Shown here: positions 15,717-24,431 of the stretch, piece by piece | Numbering within the stretch: the stretch's first letter is position 1 | Layout of the letters: every line of letters starts with the position of its first letter | The notes under the pieces: model-generated | What the model was told of the DNA's origin: nothing | What the model saw: only the letters and a program-made list of their open reading frames with translations | The model's database searches: none | DNA from: Candidatus Brocadiia bacterium | Lineage (GTDB): Bacteria; Planctomycetota; DG-23; SLPQ01 | NCBI GenBank assembly: GCA_007131925.1 | Contig: SLPQ01000079.1 | Location: 1-32,030 of the forward strand | Reading direction: 5' to 3' | Length of the DNA stretch: 32,030 nucleotides | Program-made: the position numbers and the translations under genes

Positions 15717-16730
15717 CTACAGGGGCAAACCCTGTGATTCGTCTTTGAGGCTGCGCATCATGAGGTCCGCCAAGGCCTCGCGCGGCTCCTTGTCCTCGAA
15801 GAGTATCGCGGCCACCTCAGCTGTTATCGGCATCTCCACACCATTTCTGGCGGCAAGGTCCAGTACTGCCCGCGTCGTCGGCACTCCCTCGGCCACCTGC
15901 GACATACCTTCAAGCACCTCGCTGAGGCTGTGGCCTGCTCCTATCTCCATACCCACCCGGCGGTTGCGCCCGTGCGGCGAGACGGAGGTCGTTATAAGGT
16001 CGCCTATGCCGGCCAGCCCGTAGAAGGTCTCGGGCTTTGCACCGAGGATGCTGCCCAGCCGGACGATCTCGACGAGACCGCGCGTCAGAAGCGCCGACTT
16101 GGCATTGTCACCGAAGCCTACCGCATCGGATATGCCGGCGGCTATTGCGATTATGTTTTTGACCGCGCCGCAGAGCTCCACGCCGAGCGGGTCGTCATTT
16201 GCGTATACGCGAAATCGATGGTTCGAAAAAACCTCCTGCACCTCGCGCGCAAAGTCGACATCGTCCGACGCCGCTACCAGGCTTGCCGGCAGACCGGCTG
16301 CCACCTCCTCGGCATGGCTCGGCCCGGCAAGAACAGCTGTGCTCAAAGGCGAAAAAACCTCCTCGATAATCTCCGAAGGGCGCGCAAGTGTCTCCCGCTC
16401 GAGCCCCTTGGCAACCGAGACCGCCCGATCGACCGTGCCGCCGCTCTGTGATATGCGCTTTGTCGTCTCGCGCATGTACTCTGTGGGGATCGCGACGACC
16501 GCAAGCCAGGCTCCCTCGAGCGCCTCGGCTGCATCGGACGTTATCAAGACCTCCCGGGGGATCGGCCGTCCCGGCAAGAACCGCCTGTTTTCGCGTGAGA
16601 CAGCCATCTCGGCGGCATAGTCGCTGAAGGCGCTCCAGAGAGCAACGTCGTGGCCGTTCTCAAACAGAAGCAGCGCCAGCGCAGTCCCCCACCCGCCGTC
16701 GCCCAGAACCGCCGTCTTGAGAGCTGCCAT
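15717..16730 (-). CDS. gpsA: glycerol-3-phosphate dehydrogenase [NAD(P)+]
   Basis: This 337-residue enzyme reduces dihydroxyacetone phosphate to sn-glycerol 3-phosphate for phospholipid synthesis. The N-terminal Rossmann loop is GDGGWGTALALLL (10-22), a small variant of the usual GAGSWGTA. Then come NRRFLPG, VAIPTEYMR, VSVAKGLE and VLAGPSHAEEVA. The catalytic region has ELCGAVKNIIAIAAGISDAVGFGDNAKSALLTRGLVEI and GLAGIGDLITTSVSPHGRNRRVG. Length is standard. ATG 16730 has AAAGGG upstream, and a promoter lies at 16780-16807. No plsY or der neighbour is present, so it appears monocistronic. Confidence 0.96.
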   Translation of the reverse strand: MAALKTAVLGDGGWGTALALLLFENGHDVALWSAFSDYAAEMAVSRENRRFLPGRPIPREVLITSDAAEALEGAWLAVVAIPTEYMRETTKRISQSGGTVDRAVSVAKGLERETLARPSEIIEEVFSPLSTAVLAGPSHAEEVAAGLPASLVAASDDVDFAREVQEVFSNHRFRVYANDDPLGVELCGAVKNIIAIAAGISDAVGFGDNAKSALLTRGLVEIVRLGSILGAKPETFYGLAGIGDLITTSVSPHGRNRRVGMEIGAGHSLSEVLEGMSQVAEGVPTTRAVLDLAARNGVEMPITAEVAAILFEDKEPREALADLMMRSLKDESQGLPL

Positions 16731-16779
16731 CCGCGTACCCTTTGTGGCTTGGAAAATATGATCTGCCCGCGCTCAGGCC

Positions 16780-16807
16780 ATTATAGGCGCCGGCGCGCAG
16801 CTCGCAA
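16780..16807 (-). promoter_or_regulatory. sigma70 promoter of gpsA
   Basis: Minus strand: TTGCGA (16802-16807, 4 of 6), 16-bp spacer, perfect TATAAT (16780-16785). The leader to ATG 16730 is about 43 nt. Confidence 0.6.
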
Positions 16808-16888
16808 GCCACATGGAGCCTTGACCTGTCCGGCTCGTGTGAAGCGAAGAGGCAGATGTTTCGCAGCCGCCATGTGAGCGGTGCGCGC

Positions 16889-18733
16889 CTACTCCTGCAA
16901 CCCTGCCTGCCGCAGGTACATCCGCCGAAACGTCCCCGGCTGCTCCAGCAGCTCATCAAACGTCCCGAGCTGCACGATGCTTCCCTGCTGCATTACCACG
17001 ACCAGGTCGGCATCGCGGCACATTTCCAGTTGCGAGGTGGCAAGCAGGATCGTGCGGTCGTGCAGCAGCAGCCGGACGGCCTCGCGCAGGGCCTTGACCT
17101 CTTCGGGCTCAAAGGCCGAAAACGTGTCGTCAATGGTCAGTATCGCTGGATGTGTCAGCAAGGCACGCGCTAAGCCGAGACGTGCGAGCTGGTCGTTACT
17201 CATCTGGATGCCGCCACGGCCGAGCTGCGTCCGGTATCCATCGTCCAGGCTGCGTATGAACTCGTCCAGCCCCACCAGCCGCGCGGTCTTCTCAATGTCT
17301 TCGGCAGCTGCATCGGGGCGGCCGTAAGCAATGTTGTCGGCTATGGTGCCCGTAAATACGGGGCAATGGTGCAGCACATTACCGACGGCTCGGCGCAGGT
17401 CCCTAACAGGAAAGCGGCGAAGGTCCGTGCCGTCCAGCTTGACTGTTCCCGAGGAGGGATCATACATGCGGGTGACCAGTCCCAGCAGTGTGCTCTTGCC
17501 GCTGCCGCTTCGCCCCACTATGCATACGGCAGTGCCTGCAGGGATGGAAAGGTCTACTCCCCTCAGTGCAAAAGGCCCGCCCTCGTGGTACTGCATAGAG
17601 ACGCCCTCGAAGTCGATCTGTCCGTGCAGGGTGTTGACATCGGCCGGATCATCGGGATCGGTAATGCCGGCGGGCGTGTCCAGGATGGTAAAGACCCGAA
17701 CGGAGAGCACGCCGAGGGTCTGTGCGGTGCTCAGCAGGCCCACCATCGCGCTGATAGGCACGAAAAGCTGCGCGGTGACACCGTGAAAGGCCAGAACTTC
17801 ACCGAGCTGCATCCTGCCGGTGCGGATATTGAGAAAGCCCATCGCCAGCACCGTCAGGACACCCAGGCCGGTTATGACCGTAGTGAGTGTGCTGAATAGC
17901 AGGTCCAGCCGGTGCTGGCGGCGCGAGAGCCGGAGGTTTTCGTCCACCTTCCCGGCGAAGGCGTCAGACTCACGCTCCTCCTGGGCGTAGTTTTTCACCG
18001 TCAGAACATTGGACAGTCGCTCGATGACAAATCCGCTTAAAGCAGCTACCCGGTCCCGCAGGTCTTCGGTGTTGCGCTTGATGCGCGGCAGGAAGACCGC
18101 ACAGGTCACCGCGTAAAAGGGCAGCACAAAGAGCACAATGGCCGTCATGGCCGCGTTTAACCTCACCAGCAGTACCAGGCCCAAAACCAGCATCAAAGTC
18201 TGCGTTATTGCATTAACTACAAGCTGCGTCATGTGCCCCGGTATGCCGGAGATATCATCCAGCACGCGCGTCATCAGCTGGCCCACCTGCTCCCGTCTGA
18301 AGACGGCCAGCTCCATCGATGCGAGCTTTCGATGTATGGCAGTACGCAGACTGTATATGACGCCGTTGTTGATGCGCGAACGGATCACCTCCGATACTGC
18401 GCTAGCTCCGGTGACTGCAACGTGAATGCCGATGCTTGCAAGCAGAAACAGCACCAGCAGCCGCAGCCTCTCTTCAGGACTCTTAAGCTCCACGGCTGCT
18501 GCCGGGCCGAGCCCCTCTGGCTCCTCCACGCCGGCCCCTTCAAGGATATCCTGCTCGGCTGCTGGTGCGGCCGGGGCGCCCACCTGCAGCACGTCGTCCA
18601 CCAGCCAGCGGCCCAGCATGGCAAAGCCGTATGGCGTCGCTGATGTGCCGGCGGTGATGATTACCACAACGGCCAGCCCCTTCCAGTGGGTACCCAGCTG
18701 TGAGCGGATCATGCGCCATACAAGCTGCATCAT
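16889..18733 (-). CDS. ABC exporter half-transporter B, with degenerate ATPase motifs
   Basis: This 614-residue half-transporter has an N-terminal six-helix ABC exporter domain (about 1-345) and a nucleotide-binding domain (about 372-614). ATG 18733 follows the upstream stop by one base, with GGAGG before it, so the two halves are translationally coupled. An Ala/Glu/Pro-rich insert (51-90) sits between helices 1 and 2. Walker A is intact (GRSGSGKST, 407-415), but the Q-loop Gln is His455, the signature LSGGQ reads MSNDQ (511-515), the catalytic Glu after Walker B Asp535 is Asp536, the D-loop is SAFE, and the switch His is Ser567. The family normally exports lipids, peptides or drugs, often as heterodimers. 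The substrate is unknown. Confidence 0.9.
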   Translation of the reverse strand: MMQLVWRMIRSQLGTHWKGLAVVVIITAGTSATPYGFAMLGRWLVDDVLQVGAPAAPAAEQDILEGAGVEEPEGLGPAAAVELKSPEERLRLLVLFLLASIGIHVAVTGASAVSEVIRSRINNGVIYSLRTAIHRKLASMELAVFRREQVGQLMTRVLDDISGIPGHMTQLVVNAITQTLMLVLGLVLLVRLNAAMTAIVLFVLPFYAVTCAVFLPRIKRNTEDLRDRVAALSGFVIERLSNVLTVKNYAQEERESDAFAGKVDENLRLSRRQHRLDLLFSTLTTVITGLGVLTVLAMGFLNIRTGRMQLGEVLAFHGVTAQLFVPISAMVGLLSTAQTLGVLSVRVFTILDTPAGITDPDDPADVNTLHGQIDFEGVSMQYHEGGPFALRGVDLSIPAGTAVCIVGRSGSGKSTLLGLVTRMYDPSSGTVKLDGTDLRRFPVRDLRRAVGNVLHHCPVFTGTIADNIAYGRPDAAAEDIEKTARLVGLDEFIRSLDDGYRTQLGRGGIQMSNDQLARLGLARALLTHPAILTIDDTFSAFEPEEVKALREAVRLLLHDRTILLATSQLEMCRDADLVVVMQQGSIVQLGTFDELLEQPGTFRRMYLRQAGLQE

Positions 18734-18734
18734 C

Positions 18735-20504
18735 TCACTCCTCCGACAAGGGCGGCAGACGGTCACGCCCGTACTGGCTGGCGAAGAGGTCCCTGTAGAT
18801 GCTGCCCGCTTGTACCAGAAGCTCCGCATGCTCGCCAATCTGGGCCACCCGGCCACGCTCCATCACCACCACCCGGTCGGTGCCGCGGGCCATCAGCACG
18901 CGGTTTATGACTATTATGCAGGTGCGTCCGTCCATGGCGTCAAGGACTGCCTGGATGGCGGTCTCGGCCGACTCCGCATCCAGCGCTGCTACGGCCTCGT
19001 CCAGGATCAGCATCAGCGGGTCGGCAATCAGCGCGCGCGCCATGCCGATTTTCTGCCGTACGCCAGTGCTCAGCTGGAGTCCGCCCGTGCCGACCAGGGT
19101 GCCGTATCCGTCATGAAGCTCGCTGACAAACTCATCGAGCCCCAGCGCCCTGGAAACTTCGATCATTCGTTCGTCGCTGACGTCGGGCTTTCCGTAGCGC
19201 AGATTGTCGGCGATGCTACCGTCAAATATGGCCGACTCGGGACGTACCATCGCCATTGCACGGCGGTATTCCCTCAGGTGGTAGCGACGGATGTCCGTGC
19301 CGTCCACGGCTATCAAGCCCTCCTGCGGGTCGTAAAACCGCCTGAGCAGCATCGCCAGCGTACTGCGCCCGGCTCCCTTGGCGCCTACCACCGCCACGTG
19401 CGTGCCGGCCGGTATGCTCAGCGTGACCTCATGCAGTGCGGGTCGTCCCTCCGGGTAGCTGAAGGTCACGGCATCCAGGCGTATGTCCCCCTCCAGTGTT
19501 TCTACGTGCTCAGGATCTTCGCTTTCCCGGATGGCGGGCTCCCGATGCATCAACTCATTGATGCGGTCTGCGGATACACCGGCCTGTACGAGCTGATTTG
19601 AGACACCTGCAAAGCGCGTCACCGGGCCGAGAATATTCGTCGCATACGCGCAGAATGCCACCACGTCGCCGTAGCCCATCTGCTCCTGGATGACCATGTA
19701 GGCGCCGGCGCAGAATATGAGTGTATTTCCGACCTGGTTTATCACGGTGGCAAGGTGGTTGAAGGAAGTGCTGTATACTGACCCCCGTATGGCAGCGTCC
19801 ATCACCTGCCTGGCCTGCGAGGTAAAGTGTGTCGCCTCGGCCCGGTCCTGTCCGTAGGACTGGATCAGTTCGTGAGCGCTCAGCCTCTCCTGCAGGGTAG
19901 ACGAGATGTGGTCCATGCGAGAGCGCAAAAGGGCGGTCGCAGTGCGGATGCGTTTGCTGAAAAACCAGTAGTTCAGAAAATATGCCGGCAGCAGTGCAAA
20001 GGTGAGCATCGAAAGCGGCAGGCTCAGCCGCAGCATCACCACTACGGCAAAAACTACCGCTACACCATCTGCCAGAAGGCTGATAATCCCACCGGTGGCC
20101 ACCCCGCTGAGCGTGGCTACGTCTCCCATCAGGCGCTGCTGCATACCACCGACGGGCATCTGGCTGTACGAATCCATCGACAGACGCATCAGGTGGTGGA
20201 AGATGCGCTTGCGAGTGCGCCCGATGATGCCGAGGTTTATCTGGTTCAGGGTGATGCTGGTGCCGATGTTGACCACGGCTCGCAGCAGAGGCACTGCAAA
20301 CATCAGCCCCATCAACATGGGGAAAATGTCCCAGTTGCCCTCCCGGGCCACATCGTTTATCAGGCGGCGCATCAACAGAGGCGCTACCATGCCGATAACC
20401 GTCAGGCACCCGGTCAGGATCAGTGCAAAAACCAATGGGGCTTTGAAAGGACTCAGAAACTCTGCAAGCTGACGGTAACCCCGCACGCCTGACTCCACGG
20501 GCAA
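18735..20504 (-). CDS. ABC exporter half-transporter A, with degenerate ATPase motifs
   Basis: This 589-residue half-transporter has a six-helix exporter domain (about 22-310) and a nucleotide-binding domain (about 340-589). I chose TTG 20504, with AAGGGA at 20511-20516. A GTG at 20564 is in frame but has no ribosome-binding site and lies upstream of the predicted transcription start. Walker A is GAKGAGRST (374-382), with Arg380 in place of the essential Lys. The Q-loop Gln is Pro422, the signature reads LSTGV (478-482), and the switch His is Asn534. Walker B Asp502, catalytic Glu503 and the ALD D-loop remain. It is the first gene of the pair with half-transporter B and presumably heterodimerises with it. 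The substrate is unknown. Confidence 0.9.
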   Translation of the reverse strand: MPVESGVRGYRQLAEFLSPFKAPLVFALILTGCLTVIGMVAPLLMRRLINDVAREGNWDIFPMLMGLMFAVPLLRAVVNIGTSITLNQINLGIIGRTRKRIFHHLMRLSMDSYSQMPVGGMQQRLMGDVATLSGVATGGIISLLADGVAVVFAVVVMLRLSLPLSMLTFALLPAYFLNYWFFSKRIRTATALLRSRMDHISSTLQERLSAHELIQSYGQDRAEATHFTSQARQVMDAAIRGSVYSTSFNHLATVINQVGNTLIFCAGAYMVIQEQMGYGDVVAFCAYATNILGPVTRFAGVSNQLVQAGVSADRINELMHREPAIRESEDPEHVETLEGDIRLDAVTFSYPEGRPALHEVTLSIPAGTHVAVVGAKGAGRSTLAMLLRRFYDPQEGLIAVDGTDIRRYHLREYRRAMAMVRPESAIFDGSIADNLRYGKPDVSDERMIEVSRALGLDEFVSELHDGYGTLVGTGGLQLSTGVRQKIGMARALIADPLMLILDEAVAALDAESAETAIQAVLDAMDGRTCIIVINRVLMARGTDRVVVMERGRVAQIGEHAELLVQAGSIYRDLFASQYGRDRLPPLSEE

Positions 20505-20550
20505 ATGCCATCCCTTCTCAACCGGACACCCCCGGCTCCTGCAGTGCAAG

Positions 20551-20578
20551 AGTATATCTTTCACGGCATCGTCTGCAA
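20551..20578 (-). promoter_or_regulatory. candidate promoter of the ABC exporter pair
   Basis: Minus strand: TATACT (20551-20556, 5 of 6) with a weak TTGCAG (20573-20578) 16 bp upstream. Transcription would start near 20543, giving a leader of about 40 nt to TTG 20504 and excluding GTG 20564. Confidence 0.45.
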
Positions 20579-20725
20579 TACGCTAAAAGGCCGGAAATGC
20601 TTCCTTCTGCAAGAGGCGGCCTGTGAAGCGTCCGGACACGCTGACCTGTATGCTGCACGGCCGAGTATGGCGGCAGAGCCATCGCGCGGATATATGAGAT
20701 GCCTCTATTTCGCGTGTTTGGTGCG

Positions 20726-20753
20726 TTGACAAGCGGGGCGGGCGAATTATAAT
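20726..20753 (+). promoter_or_regulatory. consensus sigma70 promoter of the CAT tRNA
   Basis: Perfect TTGACA (20726-20731), 16-bp spacer, perfect TATAAT (20748-20753). The predicted transcription start is a few bases before the mature tRNA 5' end at 20766. This is the best promoter in the window. Confidence 0.85.
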
Positions 20754-20765
20754 CGCGCTTACCGT

Positions 20766-20839
20766 GGCGGGGTAGCTCAGCCGGTCAGAGCGGGGGATTC
20801 ATAAGCCTCAGGTCGTGGGTTCGAGTCCCACCCCCGCCA
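20766..20839 (+). tRNA. tRNA with anticodon CAT (elongator Met most likely)
   Basis: GGCGGGG (20766-20772) pairs with CCCCGCC (20832-20838); discriminator A at 20839 is followed by CTT, so CCA is not encoded, unlike the tRNA-Gln here. The D arm is GCTC/GAGC, the anticodon loop TTCATAA, and the T arm GTGGG/CCCAC around TTCGAGT. The anticodon stem GGGGA/GCCTC has one G-T pair and an A-G mismatch next to the loop. It is not initiator-like, because it lacks the three G-C pairs flanking the loop. A lysidine-modified tRNA-Ile cannot be excluded from sequence. Confidence 0.9.
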
Positions 20840-20842
20840 CTT

Positions 20843-21580
20843 TCATTTCTCATCAGGGATGGAGTCGTCCTCGCGAGAGCCACTTCCGGCGTCGCGACCG
20901 CCCTCAGGGTCCGGCCTGAGCCTCCACACGCTCTTTTCGATAGAATCGGCTAGGGAGATACTCCAGCGCCATCGGTATACGCCGTAGCCGAGCCACAATC
21001 CCAGAAGCCCCCCGAGAAAGACATCCGAGATGTAATGTACATTGTCAAAGACCCGGCTCGCCCCGCAAAGCGCCGCCGCGGCAAGGAAAACCCATGCGCC
21101 GCGCGGGTAGTTGCGCGAGAGCGCCCCCGAAAGGGCAAATGCGCTTGCTGTATGCGCCGACGGCAAAGCGGCGTAGGCCGACGTGGAAAAACCCTTGAAG
21201 GCTGACCACATCTGCCCCTCCTGAAGAAACATACGAGGGCGCGCGCGGCCGGTCGTCAGCTTGAAGACATTTGTGATAAGCGCCGCGGCAATGACCGCGA
21301 CCGCCATAAGTATCGCCTGTTTGCGCCTCCTGGGGTCCAGTGAAAGCATCGTCAGGAAGGCAAGGAGTGCCGAAAACGCCTGCCCATAGTGACGTGCGCC
21401 GTCAGACAGCGATTTTAGCCATGACGGCCTGCTTCTGCCGTACTCCTCGAAAAAGCGTGCCACGGGGATGTCGATAAAGGCCATCATGACGACGGCCAAA
21501 GCGAGCACCGCTACAAGTGAGGCGGCAAAGAAAGCCTGACTTTGTACGTATGAACGCACTGAGGGTGAGGTTTCAGACAT
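20843..21580 (-). CDS. PAP2-family membrane phosphatase
   Basis: This 245-residue membrane protein carries all three motifs of the type 2 phosphatidic acid phosphatase superfamily: K-x6-R-P (Lys107 to Pro115), P-S-A-H (140-143), and S-R-x5-H-x3-D (175-186), whose His182 is the usual nucleophile. About six hydrophobic segments are seen. The C-terminus (206-245) is a charged soluble tail. Family members act on lipid phosphates such as undecaprenyl pyrophosphate, phosphatidic acid or lipid A phosphates. The divergent GT39 gene next door fits work on lipid-linked carriers or lipid A, but that is inference. ATG 21580 has no strong ribosome-binding site. The gene ends three bases from the convergent tRNA. 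Confidence 0.9.
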   Translation of the reverse strand: MSETSPSVRSYVQSQAFFAASLVAVLALAVVMMAFIDIPVARFFEEYGRSRPSWLKSLSDGARHYGQAFSALLAFLTMLSLDPRRRKQAILMAVAVIAAALITNVFKLTTGRARPRMFLQEGQMWSAFKGFSTSAYAALPSAHTASAFALSGALSRNYPRGAWVFLAAAALCGASRVFDNVHYISDVFLGGLLGLWLGYGVYRWRWSISLADSIEKSVWRLRPDPEGGRDAGSGSREDDSIPDEK

Positions 21581-21669
21581 AATGCTTTCTGGAAGCTGCA
21601 GGTATTCTTCTGTAAACTTACCCGGTGTGCCATGTCCGGGTCACTCTAATACTTTAAGGGGGCAACGGC

Positions 21670-23292
21670 TTGACTCAAGAGAAAAACACTCCGTCCGCTC
21701 GGCCGGCCGCATGGAGTCTTGCGGGCCTTGTAGTGCTGGCGCTTTTGCTCTACTGGGTCGGAAACGATCGCACGCCGCTCTGGGACCGGGACGAGCCTCG
21801 GTTTGCCGAGGCCACCCGAAGGATGCTGGAGACGCGCGACTTTGTGGTGCCTGAGTTTCACGGGCAGCTGCGTCCGGACAAGCCTGTGCTCGGCTACTGG
21901 TTCATGGCGGCAGGTATGAGTCTTTTCGGAGCGGGTGAGTTTGGCGTGCGCTTTTTCTCGGGGATTTTTGCGGCCCTATCGGTGGTGGTCCTCTGGCGCC
22001 TCGCGCGAAGCATGACCGGCAGTGATCGCCTGGCCTTCTGGGCGGCGGCGATGCTGGCAACTGCCCCGGTGATGTTTGTGCAGGGTAAGCTCTGTACGGT
22101 GGACGCGGGGCTGCTATTCTGGCTGCTGCTGTCTTTCAGCGGCTTGTGGAAGATCTGGCAGGGACCATGCGGCGCCGGCGCAAGGGTGCTCTTCTGGGCG
22201 CCCCTGGCACTGGCTATGATCACCAAGGGGCCGGTCGCGCTTGCGGCGGTCTTCATGCCTGTGGTGATCCTGGGCATTTTCGCGGCGGACCGCTCATTTC
22301 TAAAACGCATGGGCTGGATATGGGGTGTCCCTCTCTTTCTGGCGATATGCCTGCCGTGGGCATGGTCGGTGCAGGTCAGAACGGGCGGTGAGTTTCTGAG
22401 GTTGTCGCTGGGCAGGCACGTCGTAGAGCGGACCCGCGCGCCGCTCGAGGGGCATTCGGGTTTTCCAGGATTTTACGTGGCGACCCTTTTCGGGACCTTT
22501 TTTCCGTGGGCGTTTTTCGTGCCCGGTGCGATATGGTCGGTTTTCGGCGGGCTTCGGGAGAAGAAGTTAGAGCTTTTCCTGGTGGCCTGGGCCGTCGGGC
22601 TTGTCATTATCCTTGAATTTGTCAGGACCAAGATGGTGCATTACTCCCTGCCGGTCTTTCCGGCGCTCGCGATTCTGGTAGCGCTCTTTATCGAGGATAA
22701 CCTCAGGGGGCGCCTCGTCGCAGCGGGGGCATGGTCGGCGTTTGTCATGGCCGTGGTGCTGGCGGTGGCGGCTCCGGTCGCGGTGGGTGTGGTGGGTATG
22801 GAGGCGGCGGTTTTTCCGATGGCGGGCGCCGGCGTAATACTCGTGGGCGGAATGCTGGCGGCGGCGCTGGGCGCAAAGAGCGGTTTGTGGAGAGGCAGGG
22901 CCCTTGGCGCTGTGGCCGGCTGGCTTTTCGTGATAGCTGCATGGGGGCTGCCGATGGTGGGGTCGTATGGCTCGACACCGGCTGTAATGGCCGCCATTGT
23001 GCGCGCAAGGGCCCATCTGCAGGCTGATGCGGGGGTGGCCACGCTCGGATACAGCGAGCCGAGCCTCGTCTTTTATCTTGGCGGAGATGTGGATGTTATC
23101 GCTGGTGCTGATGACTTTCAGGCAGATCCGGTAGTCGACACACCGCGCATCGTCGTTGTAGAGCAGCGCCGCAGCGAGGTTGTGGAAGAGCTCGAGGGAC
23201 GGGTAATGGTGGAGTGGGACCGGTTCCGGGGCTTCAACTTCGCACCCGGGCGCTGGCAGGACTTTACCCTGTATCTTGATTATGGTGGATAA
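21670..23292 (+). CDS. ArnT/PMT-like polyprenyl-phosphate glycosyltransferase (GT39/GT83 type)
   Basis: This 540-residue GT-C membrane enzyme has about 12 hydrophobic segments. The first periplasmic loop carries the catalytic acidic pair in LWDRDEPRFAEATRRML (Asp41-Glu42), followed by FRPDKP-like HGQLRPDKPVLGYWF, typical of ArnT-like enzymes. TKGPVALA, FPWAFFVPGA and EFVRTKMVHYSLPVFPALAIL are also family landmarks. Such enzymes move a sugar from a polyprenyl-phosphate donor onto lipid A or a protein. The start is TTG 21670, with AAGGGGG seven bases upstream. The C-terminal 100 residues form a soluble domain. The class V aminotransferase gene follows after 14 nt, so both are likely co-transcribed. 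Donor and acceptor are unknown. Confidence 0.88.
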   Translation: MTQEKNTPSARPAAWSLAGLVVLALLLYWVGNDRTPLWDRDEPRFAEATRRMLETRDFVVPEFHGQLRPDKPVLGYWFMAAGMSLFGAGEFGVRFFSGIFAALSVVVLWRLARSMTGSDRLAFWAAAMLATAPVMFVQGKLCTVDAGLLFWLLLSFSGLWKIWQGPCGAGARVLFWAPLALAMITKGPVALAAVFMPVVILGIFAADRSFLKRMGWIWGVPLFLAICLPWAWSVQVRTGGEFLRLSLGRHVVERTRAPLEGHSGFPGFYVATLFGTFFPWAFFVPGAIWSVFGGLREKKLELFLVAWAVGLVIILEFVRTKMVHYSLPVFPALAILVALFIEDNLRGRLVAAGAWSAFVMAVVLAVAAPVAVGVVGMEAAVFPMAGAGVILVGGMLAAALGAKSGLWRGRALGAVAGWLFVIAAWGLPMVGSYGSTPAVMAAIVRARAHLQADAGVATLGYSEPSLVFYLGGDVDVIAGADDFQADPVVDTPRIVVVEQRRSEVVEELEGRVMVEWDRFRGFNFAPGRWQDFTLYLDYGG

Positions 23293-23306
23293 AGGAGGGC
23301 AAAGCA

Positions 23307-24431
23307 GTGAAGTCGATTGAAGGATGCCGCGCGCAGTTTGCGGTTACAAACGAGTGTGCCTTTCTGGATAACGCCGCGGTGGCTCCGATGTCAGAGCGTG
23401 CCTGCGAGCGCATGCGTGAATATATCGACGAGGCTGCGCGGCTGGCCCGCCCGGCGGGGCGCAAGTGGGCCGAAACGGCACAGAGCGCGCGCAGCATGGC
23501 GGCGGCGCTCATGGGTGCGCGCGTCGACGAGATCGCTTTTACCTCATCAACCTCGATGGGCCTGGCACTCATCGCCGCCTCGCTTGACTGGCGCGCCGGA
23601 GAGAGTGTCGTAACCGCGGCAAACGAGTTTCCAGCGAACATGTACCCGTGGCTCAACCTCAAGCGTCGGGGCGTGCACGTGAAGGCAGTCGCGCCGCGGG
23701 GTGACGGACGAGTAGCGGTGGAGGACCTCGCGGCAGCCATCGACAGGCACACCCGAGTGGTAGCCCTCTCTTGGGTGGGTTTTAATACCGGCCTGCGCGT
23801 AGACCTGGCCAGGCTCGGCCGCGAGTGCCGCAGGCGCGGCGCACTTCTGGTGGTAGATGCCATCCAGGGGCTGGGCGCCTTCGATATGAAAGTGGCTGAA
23901 TGGGGGGTGGCGGCCGCCGCGGCAGATGCACACAAGTGGCTCTTGGGCCCCGAGGGGATAGCGCTGCTGTACGTGTCGCGCAAGCTTGCCGACTCGCTCA
24001 ATCCCGCCGTGGTTGGATGGAAGTCGGTCAGAAATCCGTACGATTTTCTCCACTATGACTTCACCCTCGCGGATGGGGCCGCGCGTTTCGAGCAGGGCAC
24101 CAACAACACAGCCGGCGTACATGGACTGTGCGGAGCGCTTGAGCTCATTGAGAAAGCCGGCTCCAGCCAAATCACTGCGCGCTGCAGGCACCTTGCGGAG
24201 TACCTGCGGGTGGGCCTGCGGGCAAAGGGATTAAAAGAGCTCTGGCCGCACGGAGCGCATGACTGGTCGCCGATAGTGGCCTTTGACGCACCCGGTGGGG
24301 ATGGCCCGGAAGCCGCCCGTGCACTCGAAAAAGATGGTATTATCGTAACCGGCCGAGCCGGCTTTCTGCGTGCAAGCCCGCACTTCTACAACAATGAGAC
24401 CGATATAGACCGGCTGCTGAGTGCATTCTGA
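23307..24431 (+). CDS. class V aminotransferase-fold PLP enzyme (desulfurase-like, no catalytic Cys)
   Basis: This 374-residue fold-type I PLP enzyme has the cysteine desulfurase / isopenicillin N epimerase layout. Features are FLDNAAVAPM at the N-terminus, the cofactor-phosphate loop FTSSTSMGLAL, Asp184 in LVVDAIQGLG pairing with the pyridine nitrogen, and Lys210 in ADAHKWLLGPEG as the Schiff-base Lys. The C-terminal region ITVTGRAGFLRAS-type stretch has no Cys where SufS and CsdA carry their catalytic one, so desulfurase activity is unlikely. GTG 23307 has an ideal AAAGGAGGG directly after the previous stop. The substrate is unknown; the pairing with a glycosyltransferase gene may or may not be functional. 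Confidence 0.85.
   Translation: MKSIEGCRAQFAVTNECAFLDNAAVAPMSERACERMREYIDEAARLARPAGRKWAETAQSARSMAAALMGARVDEIAFTSSTSMGLALIAASLDWRAGESVVTAANEFPANMYPWLNLKRRGVHVKAVAPRGDGRVAVEDLAAAIDRHTRVVALSWVGFNTGLRVDLARLGRECRRRGALLVVDAIQGLGAFDMKVAEWGVAAAAADAHKWLLGPEGIALLYVSRKLADSLNPAVVGWKSVRNPYDFLHYDFTLADGAARFEQGTNNTAGVHGLCGALELIEKAGSSQITARCRHLAEYLRVGLRAKGLKELWPHGAHDWSPIVAFDAPGGDGPEAARALEKDGIIVTGRAGFLRASPHFYNNETDIDRLLSAF

Noticed and set aside
18734-18856. Longer start for ABC half-transporter B
   Set aside because: It would lie wholly inside the end of half-transporter A; ATG 18733 directly follows that stop with GGAGG upstream.
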